Positions 36,620-44,815 of a stretch of 64,000 nt of DNA are shown one piece after another (the stretch's first letter is position 1; every line of letters begins with the position of its first letter). The notes under the pieces were generated by a model. That model worked only from the letters and a program-made list of their open reading frames with translations. It was not told the DNA's origin and ran no database searches. The position numbers and the translations under genes are program-made. Source of the stretch: Brumimicrobium sp033722555 (lineage in GTDB: Bacteria > Bacteroidota > Bacteroidia > Flavobacteriales_D > Crocinitomicaceae); the NCBI GenBank assembly GCA_033722555.1, contig JAWVYS010000004.1, positions 1 to 64,000 of the forward strand, in the 5' to 3' direction.

Positions 36620-38332
36620 ATGACCTTTAACGATTTAGGGCTGAGAAGCCAAGTGGTCAAAGCTGTAACAGACATGGGGTTTGAGCAGCCAACACCGATC
36701 CAGGAACAAGCCATTCCACACCTATTGAAATCAAAAAGTGATTTTGTGGGGCTTGCTCAAACAGGAACAGGGAAAACAGCCGCTTTTGGATTACCATTAG
36801 TGCATAGAATAACGTCGAGCCAACGTTTCCCCAAAGGCTTAATTATTTGTCCAACGCGTGAATTATGTTTGCAAATTGCGAATGATTTAAAGAACTTTTC
36901 GAAACACGAAAAGGCAGTAACCATAGAAGCCGTTTACGGAGGAACCGATATACGGCGTCAGATGAATTCAATTAAAAGCGGGGTAGCCATCGTTGTGGCC
37001 ACTCCCGGAAGGCTCGTCGATCTAATCAATCGAAAAGCCGTTAACCTTACCGAAGTAGAGTGTGTGGTTCTTGATGAAGCGGATGAAATGCTGAACATGG
37101 GATTCAAGGAAGACCTCGATTTCATTCTGAAAGCAACACCCGAAGACAAAAGTACATGGCTCTTTTCAGCTACGATGCCGAAAGATGTAGCCCGCATAGC
37201 CAAAACGTATATGACGGATCCCCTGGAAGTTTCCATCGGGAATAAAAACGAAGGCAATGCAAACATTGATCATATCTATTTTGCGATCAAAGAACGCGAT
37301 CGGTATCCGGCTTTAAAAAGACTCATTGACTTTAATCCGCGGATCTTCGGTCTTGTTTTCTGTCGAACCAGAAGAGAAACACAACAGGTGGCCGAAAAAC
37401 TGGTAAAGGATGGATACAGTGCTGAAGCGCTACACGGAGATCTTTCGCAGGCTCAACGTGACAGAGTGATGAATTCATTCAGAAACCGAAGCATACAATT
37501 GCTGGTAGCAACAGACGTGGCAGCGCGCGGGATCGATGTGGATGACATCACCCACGTGATCAATTACAACCTGCCCGACGAGGTTGAAAATTATACCCAC
37601 CGCAGCGGCCGTACGGCAAGAGCAGGAAGAACCGGAGAATCACTGGTGTTAATAAATACCAAAGAGAAATATAAGATCAATCAGATCGAAAAAATCATCA
37701 ATCAGAAATTCACCTTCGCAGAAGTTCCTACACCGGAAGTTATCTGTGCTGTTCAGTTGGAATCCATGATTGAAAAAGTAAAGGAAACGAAGGTGAATGA
37801 AAAAGAAATCGAACCTTTTATTCCTCACATCCTGGAAGATTTTGCAGACCTATCGAAAGAACAGGTTATCAAGAAATTCCTTTCTGCTGAGTTTAACCGT
37901 TTCCTCGATTATTATCAGAAAGCCGGTGATCTCAACGCCAAACTAAGCGATAAATCGGACGATCAACCGCGGGAAAGAAAAAGCAGAGACCGCGGATCGG
38001 ATGAAAACAAACAACGTTTCTTTGTCTCTCTGGGAGAGAAAGACGGCTTGAATCCGGGCGGACTGCTTCGGGTAATTTGTGATGCAACGGGATTAAAATC
38101 CAATGCGATAGGCCGCATTGACATTATGCCGGCCTTTTCGTTTTTCGATGCCGACAAATCGGAGGCAGAAGGAATTCTTCGGAAAGTTCAGGGTGCCGAA
38201 TTTGAGGGTAAACGACTGAACATCGAAAAGACGGAAAGTAAAAGCTCCAAAGGCAGAAAAGGAACCGGTCATGGAAAAAGCAGGGGCGGAAGAAATGCTC
38301 GTCGTCCCGGCGGAGGTAACAGAAGAAGGTAA
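36620..38332 (+). CDS. DEAD-box RNA helicase with DbpA-type RNA-binding domain
   Basis: This 570-aa ATP-dependent RNA helicase shows the Q motif (FEQPTPIQEQAIPHLL), Walker A AQTGTGKTAAFG, DEADEML, SAT, and HRSGRTARAGRTG. After the helicase core a DbpA-like RNA-binding fold lies at about residues 475-545 (FFVSLGEKDGLNPGGLLRVI), ending in a Gly/Arg-rich tail. These proteins act in ribosome assembly or cold adaptation in the cytosol; CsdA/DeaD and DbpA are both possible. It lies 39 bases upstream of typA and may be transcribed with it. Confidence 0.93.
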   Translation: MTFNDLGLRSQVVKAVTDMGFEQPTPIQEQAIPHLLKSKSDFVGLAQTGTGKTAAFGLPLVHRITSSQRFPKGLIICPTRELCLQIANDLKNFSKHEKAVTIEAVYGGTDIRRQMNSIKSGVAIVVATPGRLVDLINRKAVNLTEVECVVLDEADEMLNMGFKEDLDFILKATPEDKSTWLFSATMPKDVARIAKTYMTDPLEVSIGNKNEGNANIDHIYFAIKERDRYPALKRLIDFNPRIFGLVFCRTRRETQQVAEKLVKDGYSAEALHGDLSQAQRDRVMNSFRNRSIQLLVATDVAARGIDVDDITHVINYNLPDEVENYTHRSGRTARAGRTGESLVLINTKEKYKINQIEKIINQKFTFAEVPTPEVICAVQLESMIEKVKETKVNEKEIEPFIPHILEDFADLSKEQVIKKFLSAEFNRFLDYYQKAGDLNAKLSDKSDDQPRERKSRDRGSDENKQRFFVSLGEKDGLNPGGLLRVICDATGLKSNAIGRIDIMPAFSFFDADKSEAEGILRKVQGAEFEGKRLNIEKTESKSSKGRKGTGHGKSRGGRNARRPGGGNRRR

Positions 38333-38371
38333 GCTGATTCTTCAGTTTTTTGATTTGAATGTATAATTTAT

Positions 38372-40171
38372 ATGGAAATAAGAAATATTGCAATAATTGC
38401 ACACGTTGACCACGGAAAAACTACCCTGGTTGACAGAATGATTGAATCGGGTGATTCTTTTACTGCGAGAGACAGAGAGAATGCCGGAGAATTGATGATG
38501 GACAACAACGACCTTGAACGTGAACGAGGGATTACCATTGTATCCAAAAACGTTTCGGTAACCTATAAGGGCACGAAGATTAACATCATAGATACTCCCG
38601 GTCACGCCGATTTCGGTGGTGAGGTAGAAAGGGTTTTAAACATGGCCGACGGCGTTTGTCTGTTGGTTGATGCCTTTGAAGGACCTATGCCACAAACACG
38701 TTTCGTGCTTCAGAAAGCACTTCAAATGGGCTTGAAGCCCCTGGTGGTAATTAATAAGGTTGACAAACCGAACTGTACCCCGGAGGAAGTGCACGAGAAA
38801 GTGTTTGACCTGATGTTTGAACTCAATGCAAACGAAGAACAGCTGGAGTTTGAAACGGTTTACGGATCGGCCAAAAACGGCTGGATGTCGAAAGACTGGA
38901 GACAGGAAACAGATTCGATTGAACCGCTGTTGTCTACTATCCTGGAATATTTTCCTCCGGTGAATATTCCTGAAGGAAACACACAGATGCTGATTACCTC
39001 GCTGGATTATTCCTCTTTTGTGGGGAGAATTGCCATCGGAAGATTACAACGAGGTTCTTTAAAACCCAACATGCCTATTATCCTTAGCAAAGCGGATGGT
39101 TCGATGGAAAAACACCGCATCAAGGAGGTTTTTGTTTATGAAGGTACCGAACGAATCAAAGTTGACCAGGTTCAGCCGGGTGATATCTGTGCCATTACAG
39201 GACTCGAAGGATTTGATATCGGGGATTCCATTTGTGATGCTGAAAATCCCGAACCGCTTGAAACCATCGCCATCGATGAACCAACGATGAGTATGATGTT
39301 CTCCATCAACGACTCTCCATTCTTCGGTCAGGAAGGAAAATTTGTTACTTCCCGCCAGATCGATGATCGTCTCAAGAAGGAACTTGAAAAAAATCTTGCA
39401 CTGCGCGTTGAAAAGACCGACAAGGCCGACAAATGGATGGTTTACGGACGAGGCGTGATGCATTTGTCTGTACTGATCGAAACCATGCGAAGAGAAGGCT
39501 ATGAACTTCAGGTTGGACAACCTCAGGTAATCATCAAGGAGATCGACGGAAAGAAATGTGAACCCGTGGAGGAACTAACGATAGACCTGCCTGAATCTTA
39601 TTCGGGAACTGCAGTAGAAGCCGTTACCAAAAGAAAAGGCGAGATGCTCAACATGGAAGTGCGCGGTGAACGCATGAATATAACCTTCAACATTCCATCA
39701 AGGGGAATTATCGGTCTACGTAATTATTTGCTTACGCAAACGGCCGGAGAAGCGATCATGAATCATCGTTTCATCGAATTCCAGCCATACAAAGGAGATA
39801 TCCCGGGACGATTAAACGGTTCGTTGATCTCAATGGAAAAGGGATTAGCAATTCCTTACTCTTTAAATAACTTACAAGACCGCGGAAAATTCTTCATCGA
39901 TCCGAACGAATCGATTTACGGAGGACAGGTAATCGGAGAGAATTCACGCCAGGGAGATCTTGTGGTGAACGTAACCAAAACCAAGAAGATGACCAACATG
40001 CGTTCTTCGGGGGCTGACGACAAGGTAAGAATTGCTCCGGCAATCAAGATGTCGCTGGAAGAAGCTTTGGAATACATCCAGTCTGACGAGTACGTTGAGG
40101 TAACACCTTCTTCGCTGCGCATCAGAAAGATTCTTCTGAATGAAAACGACCGCAAAAGAGCCGGAAAATAG
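38372..40171 (+). CDS. typA: Ribosome-associated GTPase TypA/BipA
   Basis: The 599-aa translational GTPase has the G1 motif AHVDHGKTTLVDRM, the switch I/II region RERGITIVSKNV and IIDTPGHADFGGEVER, and NKVDKPN (G4). Domains II, III and V follow, with the BipA-specific C-terminal end that is absent from EF-G. BipA binds the ribosome and is involved in assembly and stress adaptation. It follows the helicase gene closely, a sensible partner for ribosome biogenesis. Confidence 0.96.
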   Translation: MEIRNIAIIAHVDHGKTTLVDRMIESGDSFTARDRENAGELMMDNNDLERERGITIVSKNVSVTYKGTKINIIDTPGHADFGGEVERVLNMADGVCLLVDAFEGPMPQTRFVLQKALQMGLKPLVVINKVDKPNCTPEEVHEKVFDLMFELNANEEQLEFETVYGSAKNGWMSKDWRQETDSIEPLLSTILEYFPPVNIPEGNTQMLITSLDYSSFVGRIAIGRLQRGSLKPNMPIILSKADGSMEKHRIKEVFVYEGTERIKVDQVQPGDICAITGLEGFDIGDSICDAENPEPLETIAIDEPTMSMMFSINDSPFFGQEGKFVTSRQIDDRLKKELEKNLALRVEKTDKADKWMVYGRGVMHLSVLIETMRREGYELQVGQPQVIIKEIDGKKCEPVEELTIDLPESYSGTAVEAVTKRKGEMLNMEVRGERMNITFNIPSRGIIGLRNYLLTQTAGEAIMNHRFIEFQPYKGDIPGRLNGSLISMEKGLAIPYSLNNLQDRGKFFIDPNESIYGGQVIGENSRQGDLVVNVTKTKKMTNMRSSGADDKVRIAPAIKMSLEEALEYIQSDEYVEVTPSSLRIRKILLNENDRKRAGK

Positions 40172-40232
40172 GGAGGAGTTAGTTGTTGGCTATTGGCTTC
40201 CCGACGCTTCACGTTGTTTCGGTCGGGATTCC

Positions 40233-40319
40233 TCACTGACGCTCTTCGAGGTCAGGACAGGTCACTGACGCTCTTCGAGGTCAGGACAGGTCACTGACGC
40301 TCTTCGAGGTCAGGACAGG
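40233..40319 (+). repeat. Three perfect 29-bp tandem repeats downstream of typA
   Basis: The unit TCACTGACGC TCTTCGAGGT CAGGACAGG (written in blocks) is repeated three times without spacers. A hairpin, TCACGAT with ATCGTGA, follows near 40331. The 308-base gap between typA and the next gene holds these repeats and a terminator, with no gene. Confidence 0.9.
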
Positions 40320-40440
40320 TCCAACTGAGTCACGATAAATCGTGACTGTCTCAGGAACTCGTGAGGAGGATTAAGGAGGAGAACGGATAAAGGCGTGAGG
40401 AAAGTAAAGGGAACCTGAAGCATTGATTTTCTTAAACGAT

Positions 40441-40470
40441 GAAAGCCAGCGACCGAAGTCACTGGCTTTC
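40441..40470. terminator. Bidirectional terminator hairpin
   Basis: GAAAGCCAG at 40441-40449 pairs with CTGGCTTTC at 40462-40470. T-rich sequence follows on the plus strand. It lies between two convergent genes and can end both typA and the minus-strand gene at 40480. Confidence 0.68.
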
Positions 40471-40479
40471 TTTACAACC

Positions 40480-41181
40480 CTAGTCGGAATTATGAACTCC
40501 CGGGGTGGGCGGCTGCTGGTTGGTTCTGCGCGGACCGCTGTGGTCGATAATGTTCCGGGCATCCATGAACTGCTCGTAAAAAGTCGGATGGTCGTACTGA
40601 AAGACTTCAATCATTCCTGAAAGTTCGCCATATACGATCACGTCCATCTCTTCAATCAGTTTATGGAGCGTTCTGGTTTGAGCTTTTCGCTGAATGATAC
40701 GCATCCTTGGTTCCCAAATGATGACCTTCAAGTCAGTTACTTGCTGCTCCAGCGACTGGATAAACTGTGATGTCAAACCGTAGTCTTCCAGCGGAGTTAT
40801 CAACTCTGCAGCCTTGGTGAGCACATTCTTGAACCTGTTAACCGCCATCTTCGCACCGCCTTTCAGCAAGCTCACCTTGTTGATTTGGTATTCCTGAACG
40901 AGCGACTCGTCACCGCTTGCAATACCGTAAGCACGGATTAACTTTACCACTGAATAGACTTTATCGTGCAAATCATTCAAAAGCGCGGCTTTCTTCTTCG
41001 TAATGTGCTTGGTATCCAGGATGCGCTGTTCAGCAACCGCCGTGAAATCCAGCAATTTCGACTCGAGCCTGTTTACACTGTTCACAAAGGCCGGAGTATT
41101 TGACCAGACCGGTGCGAATTCGTTACACGTTTGCAGTACAACCGTGTACATGTTTCGTTTATTCCTCATTGTAGTTTTCAT
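40480..41181 (-). CDS. Helical hypothetical protein
   Basis: The 233-aa protein has no signal peptide and is predicted to be almost entirely helical, for example LLNDLHDKVYSVVKLIRAYG and FIQSLEQQVTDLKVIIWEPR. The C terminus is Pro-rich and short. Proteins of this kind with four-helix-bundle-like stretches are frequent in Bacteroidota, often in several copies, but I know no function. It is flanked by the terminator at its 3' end and by repeat-rich, gene-free DNA at its 5' end. Confidence 0.66.
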   Translation of the reverse strand: MKTTMRNKRNMYTVVLQTCNEFAPVWSNTPAFVNSVNRLESKLLDFTAVAEQRILDTKHITKKKAALLNDLHDKVYSVVKLIRAYGIASGDESLVQEYQINKVSLLKGGAKMAVNRFKNVLTKAAELITPLEDYGLTSQFIQSLEQQVTDLKVIIWEPRMRIIQRKAQTRTLHKLIEEMDVIVYGELSGMIEVFQYDHPTFYEQFMDARNIIDHSGPRRTNQQPPTPGVHNSD

Positions 41182-41420
41182 CTTTTTAAGTTTTGTGACT
41201 GCGCTTCCAACATCTATAGCTGAAGGACTCGCAGCCGGTTTATAATTAAAGGTACCGGTAATTGCCCTGCCAAAACGTGTGCCATTCGATTTGTTAACAT
41301 CTGTTAATCAGGTGTATAAGCTATTGTTCTGTATAAAATTGTCTTTTAAATGTTGCTTTTATTGAGTGAAAAGATTGAATAATTTAAAGGAAGGTGAAAA
41401 AATAGGGGTTGGGAATCAGC

Positions 41421-41625
41421 ATTTCGTTCCTTGTAAACATCAATTCGTGCATGTACAACTACGATTTCATGCGCGGGAAACATCAATTCATGCGTAGGAA
41501 ACATCAATTCGTTCGTTGTAAATGACGATTCATTCGTTGTAAACGTCAATTTGTGGATGTGCAACTGCGATATCGCGCGCGGGAAACAACATTTTGTTCG
41601 TTGGAAACATCAATGCATGCGTGTT
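41421..41625. repeat. Degenerate 21-bp minisatellite (about nine units)
   Basis: About nine diverged copies of a 21-22 bp unit (core GGAAACATCAATTCATGCGT) run from about 41431. The gene-free stretch 41182-42105 contains this array, an inverted repeat and otherwise nothing recognised. On the minus strand the array can be read as a seven-residue peptide repeat (LMFPTHE, LMFPAHE), but no start, signal or codon bias makes a gene likely. Confidence 0.75.
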
Positions 41626-41818
41626 CGGCATCGAATAAGGAAAGGTTTTTAGGGAAAAATACGCTGTTGACCCGGAAAACCGGGATGATAGGTTTCGAAG
41701 TTTGATGAGGTGGATTAAAAGGACAAGCACTGCTTGTGGAGATGAATGACGAGAAACGTTAGTGCCGTTGGAATGAGGTAGAAGCAAAGAAACTCCCTGC
41801 ATCGTCGGCAGACAGGTA

Positions 41819-41950
41819 GGCCTTATTAAATTTTTAAAGCCTTCATTCCCGGACGGCGATGATTTCGCGGATCTCCTGCCACAAGCTACGGAGCTAGCTC
41901 TATCATTCGCGCCTTCTGGTTCACTGCAACTTCAAAAATTTCATAGGGCC
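41819..41950. repeat. Imperfect 21-bp inverted repeat, possible remnant of a small mobile element
   Basis: The left arm 41819-41839 and the reverse complement of the right arm 41930-41950 agree at 18 of 21 positions (GGCCyTATkAAATTTTTrAAG). About 90 bases lie between them without a reading frame. The ends and size resemble a MITE or a large hairpin. Confidence 0.45.
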
Positions 41951-42105
41951 GAATTCCCCAAGGAAGAACATTTTAGCTTTTGGATATGATAATCTTTTTT
42001 GGAAACGTGAATAACAAATCTATTCCCGGAAGAATTAAGCAGCTATAAAATAATAAGTTGATGTAAAAATATTTGTATCTTAGAATTAATCAATTTAAAA
42101 TACCT

Positions 42106-42537
42106 ATGAAAACAGTAACTGTTACTGCCTTAAATCACCGCGGCAATTTGGTACTGATGCTTTCTTTTGAGAAGGATCAGGCGCTTATATCCATTTGCAA
42201 AAAACTCGAAGCTCAATATTCTGCCACGCATCGCGGATGGTATATTCCCTGGGGAGAGGGGCAAAAAAAAATACTGGAAAAATCTTTCCATGGAATCGCT
42301 GAGATTACTTTCGAAACAAAGAATGAAAAGCAGCCTGCAAACATTCCGATAAGAAATGTATTTCCGAAAGCGACAGAACTCAGTCTCCGCAATCAGGAAA
42401 ACCTGGATCAATTTATCAGTTTCCTTCGCTCGAAACGCTTTGCAGAGAGTACGATCAAGAACTATTCGAGTGCCCTTCGGATTTTCCTCCACTTTTATAA
42501 AGACAAATCCGTGGATGAAATCACCCCGTTGGATTAA
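42106..42537 (+). pseudogene. Tyrosine recombinase (integron-integrase-like), N-terminal fragment
   Basis: The fragment starts MKTVTVTALNHRGNLVLMLS; an upstream TTG start is rejected. Residues 1-75 form a small N-terminal DNA-binding-like domain with the motif WYIPWGEG, and residues 95-140 the start of the SAM-like core-binding domain (NLDQFISFLRSKRFAESTIK). The frame stops at 42537, inside an inserted GIY-YIG element; genuine recombinase sequence probably ends about 42523. Compared with XerD-like proteins, one core-binding helix of roughly 25-30 residues appears to be missing between this fragment and the downstream fragment. It is the first part of a gene split by insertion, reading toward the cassette array. 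Confidence 0.82.
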
Positions 42538-42810
42538 TAAATAGATAGTATGTATTATTATGTTTATGTTTTACTGAGTGAAAAAGATAATCAATGGTAT
42601 ACTGGTTATACTTCAGATTTAAAGCAACGTCTTAAAACCCATAATGAAGGAAAAGTGACTTCAACAAAAAATAGACTACCATTAAAGTTAATATATTTTG
42701 AAGGCTGTATAAACCAACAAGATGCAACAAGAAGAGAAAAATATCTCAAATCAGGAAACGGGAAAATATATATTAAAAGTCGGCTAAGAAATTTTTTTAA
42801 TCCTACGGGG
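42524..42810 (+). mobile_element. 287-bp inverted-repeat-bounded GIY-YIG element
   Basis: The left end 42524-42542 (CCCCGTTGGATTAATAAAT) and the right end 42791-42810 read from the other strand (CCCCGTAGGATTAAAAAAAT) are near-perfect inverted repeats. Almost the whole interior is one GIY-YIG nuclease gene. The element interrupts the recombinase gene. Exact removal of 42524-42810 would rejoin the two recombinase fragments in frame (DEI then INALKKFF), but with part of the core-binding domain apparently lost. No target duplication is seen. Confidence 0.6.
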
Positions 42811-42822
42811 TTAACGCATTAA
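42550..42822 (+). CDS. Small free-standing GIY-YIG nuclease
   Basis: The 90-aa protein is a compact single-domain GIY-YIG nuclease: YVYVLLSE and WYTGYTSDLKQRLKTHNEG give the two Tyr-containing motifs and the conserved Arg27, and DATRREKYLKSG supplies the metal-binding Glu. Members of this UvrC-related small family are numerous in Bacteroidota and their role is uncertain. There is no intron-like structure around it. The last four codons lie outside the right inverted repeat. It sits within the split recombinase gene on the same strand. Confidence 0.85.
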   Translation: MYYYVYVLLSEKDNQWYTGYTSDLKQRLKTHNEGKVTSTKNRLPLKLIYFEGCINQQDATRREKYLKSGNGKIYIKSRLRNFFNPTGLTH

Positions 42823-43433
42823 AAAAGTTTTTTCTCATCGTTGATAATCGGAGAATTGACATAGAAAAGGTTCACCGGCCAAAACGGGAGAAAACCCTTC
42901 CCAATGTGATTTCCAAAGAAGAAGTTAAGAGAATTATAGAGGCTCCTAGGAATTTAAAGCATCGGGCGATGCTCAGTTTAATATATGCGTGTGGTCTAAG
43001 GAGAAGCGAGTTAATAAACTTGAAACCAACAGATGTTGATTCAAAACGAAGTTTGCTGATTATTCGTCAAAGCAAGGGACGAAAAGACCGCGTGGCTCCG
43101 ATGAGCGATAAACTCATCGAACTACTGCGTGACTATTATAAGTCTTATCGGCCTAAGGAATGGCTCTTTGAAGGACAGAAAACAGGCACAAAATATAGCA
43201 CAAAGAGTTTAGAAAATGTTCTAAAACAATCAGTAAGAAAGGCAAATATTAAAAAACCAGTAACCTTACACTGGTTGCGGCACAGCTTTGCTACCCATCA
43301 TCTTGAAAGCGGTACCGACTTGCGTTATATTCAGGCTATACTTGGCCATAAGAGTAGTAGAACAACAGAAATCTATACTCATGTAAGTACCAGTTATTTA
43401 AAAAATATTCGTTCACCTTTTGATGATCTTTGA
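42811..43433 (+). pseudogene. Tyrosine recombinase (integron-integrase-like), catalytic C-terminal fragment
   Basis: The frame is open from 42801; recombinase homology begins at about 42811 (NALKKFFLIVDNRRIDIEKV). An internal GTG at 42906 could still allow a 175-aa catalytic domain to be made. Counted from that GTG, all catalytic residues are present: Arg32 in ACGLRRSE, Lys57 in SKGRKDR, His122 and Arg125 in HWLRHSFATH, His148 in LGHKS, and nucleophile Tyr157 in IYTHVS. Only 65 residues separate Lys57 from His122, so the IntI-specific insert (about 30 residues more in class 1 IntI) is absent and the domain is XerC/D-like. It ends about 100 bases before attI and the first cassette, in the same direction as the cassettes. 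Confidence 0.82.
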
Positions 43434-43450
43434 AAAATCGATTACATTTG
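43420..43450 (+). promoter_or_regulatory. Candidate cassette promoter (Pc)
   Basis: TTG at 43420-43422 is followed after 20 bases by TACATTTG at 43443-43450, matching the Bacteroidota promoter pattern. It overlaps the last codons of the recombinase and points into attI and the cassettes, the place and direction expected for an integron cassette promoter in this inverted layout. Confidence 0.45.
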
Positions 43451-43460
43451 TTTGAATAAT

Positions 43461-43537
43461 CCGCCATAAACCTTCTCATATCCAACAGACGGTAATAAGA
43501 TTATAGAGTATTCATGGCGGTTATAAGTAAGTTATCA
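43461..43537 (+). other. Candidate integron attI site
   Basis: CCGCCAT at 43461-43467 and ATGGCGG at 43514-43520 form an inverted repeat, and two R-box-like sequences follow, GTTATAA at 43520 and GTTATCA at 43531. The second is the junction with cassette 1, whose far end repeats it in reverse complement. Recombination would fall between the G at 43531 and the following TT. Confidence 0.55.
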
Positions 43538-43542
43538 GCAAT

Positions 43543-43935
43543 ATGGAAGGACTGAGTACATCTGAAATAATTACGGCAATGATGATACATTTTATTATTC
43601 CCGTGCTCGGATTTGTTTTTTACGCAGTTCTGCTAAATAAAATGAAGAAGGCCAACATTCAGAACCCTCCGATAATTGCATTGTTTTTAGAGTTTTTTAT
43701 CTATGGAGGACTCCTATTGATTATTTTGACTTCTCTGTTTTGGTATTGGTCTGCAATGGCAAGCCTTGGATACATTTTTGTGCTTTTTGTTGCGCCATTT
43801 ATAATGCTTGGATTGACAATTTATTATTTATGGAAACGTAACGATTCAAATTATCATAAACTGACCTTTTACTTAGCAAGTTTGTATATACCTATCGTAG
43901 CAATTTTCTATATAGTAACTCAAAAATGGAATTAA
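43543..43935 (+). CDS. Cassette 1: membrane protein of unknown function
   Basis: The 130-aa protein has four predicted membrane helices (about residues 13-32, 44-64, 70-95 and 107-125) with short loops and a basic patch LLNKMKKANIQ facing the cytoplasm. The ATG comes 12 bases after the attI/cassette junction, typical of cassette genes. No family is recognised. As first cassette it is the one most exposed to transcription from the candidate Pc promoter. About 75 bases separate its stop codon from attC1. Confidence 0.72.
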   Translation: MEGLSTSEIITAMMIHFIIPVLGFVFYAVLLNKMKKANIQNPPIIALFLEFFIYGGLLLIILTSLFWYWSAMASLGYIFVLFVAPFIMLGLTIYYLWKRNDSNYHKLTFYLASLYIPIVAIFYIVTQKWN

Positions 43936-44012
43936 TTTTCCCAAATAGTATATACAGATTTAGTGACTATTTAAAAACAATTTATTACTAAGAACTGAAA
44001 ACAAGATAATGC

Positions 44013-44090
44013 TGATAACATCAACTAAAAGCCACGGGCTAAACAACCACAACCGGGTAGCCCGCGTCTCCTAGTTGCAAAACGTTATAG
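44013..44090 (+). repeat. attC1 (end of cassette 1, 43532-44084)
   Basis: R-double-prime TGATAAC, R-prime GTTATAG, 78 bases. Inner stems are CAACTA with TAGTTG and GGGCT with AGCCC. The cassette start GTTATCAGCA is the exact reverse complement of the end TGCTGATAAC. Nearly identical in its left half to attC15. Confidence 0.9.
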
Positions 44091-44109
44091 GGCATTTTAA
44101 AAGACGACT

Positions 44110-44649
44110 GTGAAACAAATAATTTACATATTGACAATCCTGTTTTTAACAAGTTGCGGACGACAAGACGACTTTTACACCGTGACAAAAATTATTGACA
44201 TCCAAGACACAATATTTGTAAACGAGCCGTTTGACTTCAGACTTGTTTTACGAAATGACAGTTTGAATGAAATGAAATTTACAATTGACGACACCGTTCA
44301 GAAATCTGTTTTTTTCAATCTGGATTTTAGATGCAACGACCAATTTATAAGGTATGAAGTTGAAAATCCAAAAAACAAGAAACACGACTATCAGAAGTAT
44401 TATTTAAAAAGTGGCGACTCCTTGACTTATCAATTCAGCGGACTATTTAGACAAGCAAATAACAAATTGCAAATGGAAATTAAAGGTTACGAGAGAACAT
44501 ACTCTATAGACAACATTCCTTGTGACCTTTTAACAATTAACTTTGGTGGAATGTGGCTTCCTGGAGACTTTAACCCGCTTGACGCAATGGAAGGATATAA
44601 TTTTAGAAAGAAAATATTCGTAAGACTTGACACAACAAAAACAGACTAA
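44110..44649 (+). CDS. Cassette 2: lipoprotein of unknown function
   Basis: The 179-aa product starts with GTG and has a short lipoprotein signal (ILTILFLTSCGRQ). The body is beta-rich with a layout like an immunoglobulin-type domain (DTIFVNEPFDFRLVLRND and SGDSLTYQFSG), similar in style to BsuPI-like or DUF-type envelope domains. No catalytic motif is seen. A start 25 bases after the junction is normal for a cassette. Function unknown. Confidence 0.7.
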   Translation: MKQIIYILTILFLTSCGRQDDFYTVTKIIDIQDTIFVNEPFDFRLVLRNDSLNEMKFTIDDTVQKSVFFNLDFRCNDQFIRYEVENPKNKKHDYQKYYLKSGDSLTYQFSGLFRQANNKLQMEIKGYERTYSIDNIPCDLLTINFGGMWLPGDFNPLDAMEGYNFRKKIFVRLDTTKTD

Positions 44650-44665
44650 TGGAAAGAAAAACGCC

Positions 44666-44797
44666 CTATAACAGCACCTACCCAAAAGGCGGGGTTTTGT
44701 GTTCCAAAGACAGTTTTGTGGTTAATCAAACATTAGCTTTTCAAATCAAGTTTTGTGGTAAAAGTCCCGCCCTTCGGGTAGCTGCAAACCGTTGTGG
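44666..44797 (+). repeat. attC2 (end of cassette 2, 44085-44791)
   Basis: R-double-prime CTATAAC, R-prime GTTGTGG, 132 bases. Outer stem CACCTACCC..GGCGGG with CCCGCC..GGGTAGCTG. Cassette start GTTATAGGGC equals the reverse complement of the end GCCCTATAAC. Confidence 0.9.
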
Positions 44798-44815
44798 GTA
44801 ATGAGTAGGACGAAT

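Noticed and set aside
40233..40319. CRISPR array
   Set aside because: The 29-bp units touch each other without spacers and no cas gene is near; it is a tandem repeat.
41346..41802. Minus-strand ORFs over the minisatellite (72 and 90 codons)
   Set aside because: They consist of degenerate 7-residue repeats produced by the 21-bp DNA repeat, with no signal, domain or upstream promoter.
42524..42822. Group I intron with GIY-YIG homing endonuclease
   Set aside because: Only about 7-25 bases flank the ORF on each side inside the inverted repeats, far too little for a group I intron core.
44792..44815. Upstream starts for the cassette 3 gene
   Set aside because: The TTG lies within the attC R-prime box and the ATG at 44801 has no ribosome-binding-like sequence; the ATG at 44816 follows TAGGA and begins the lipoprotein signal.
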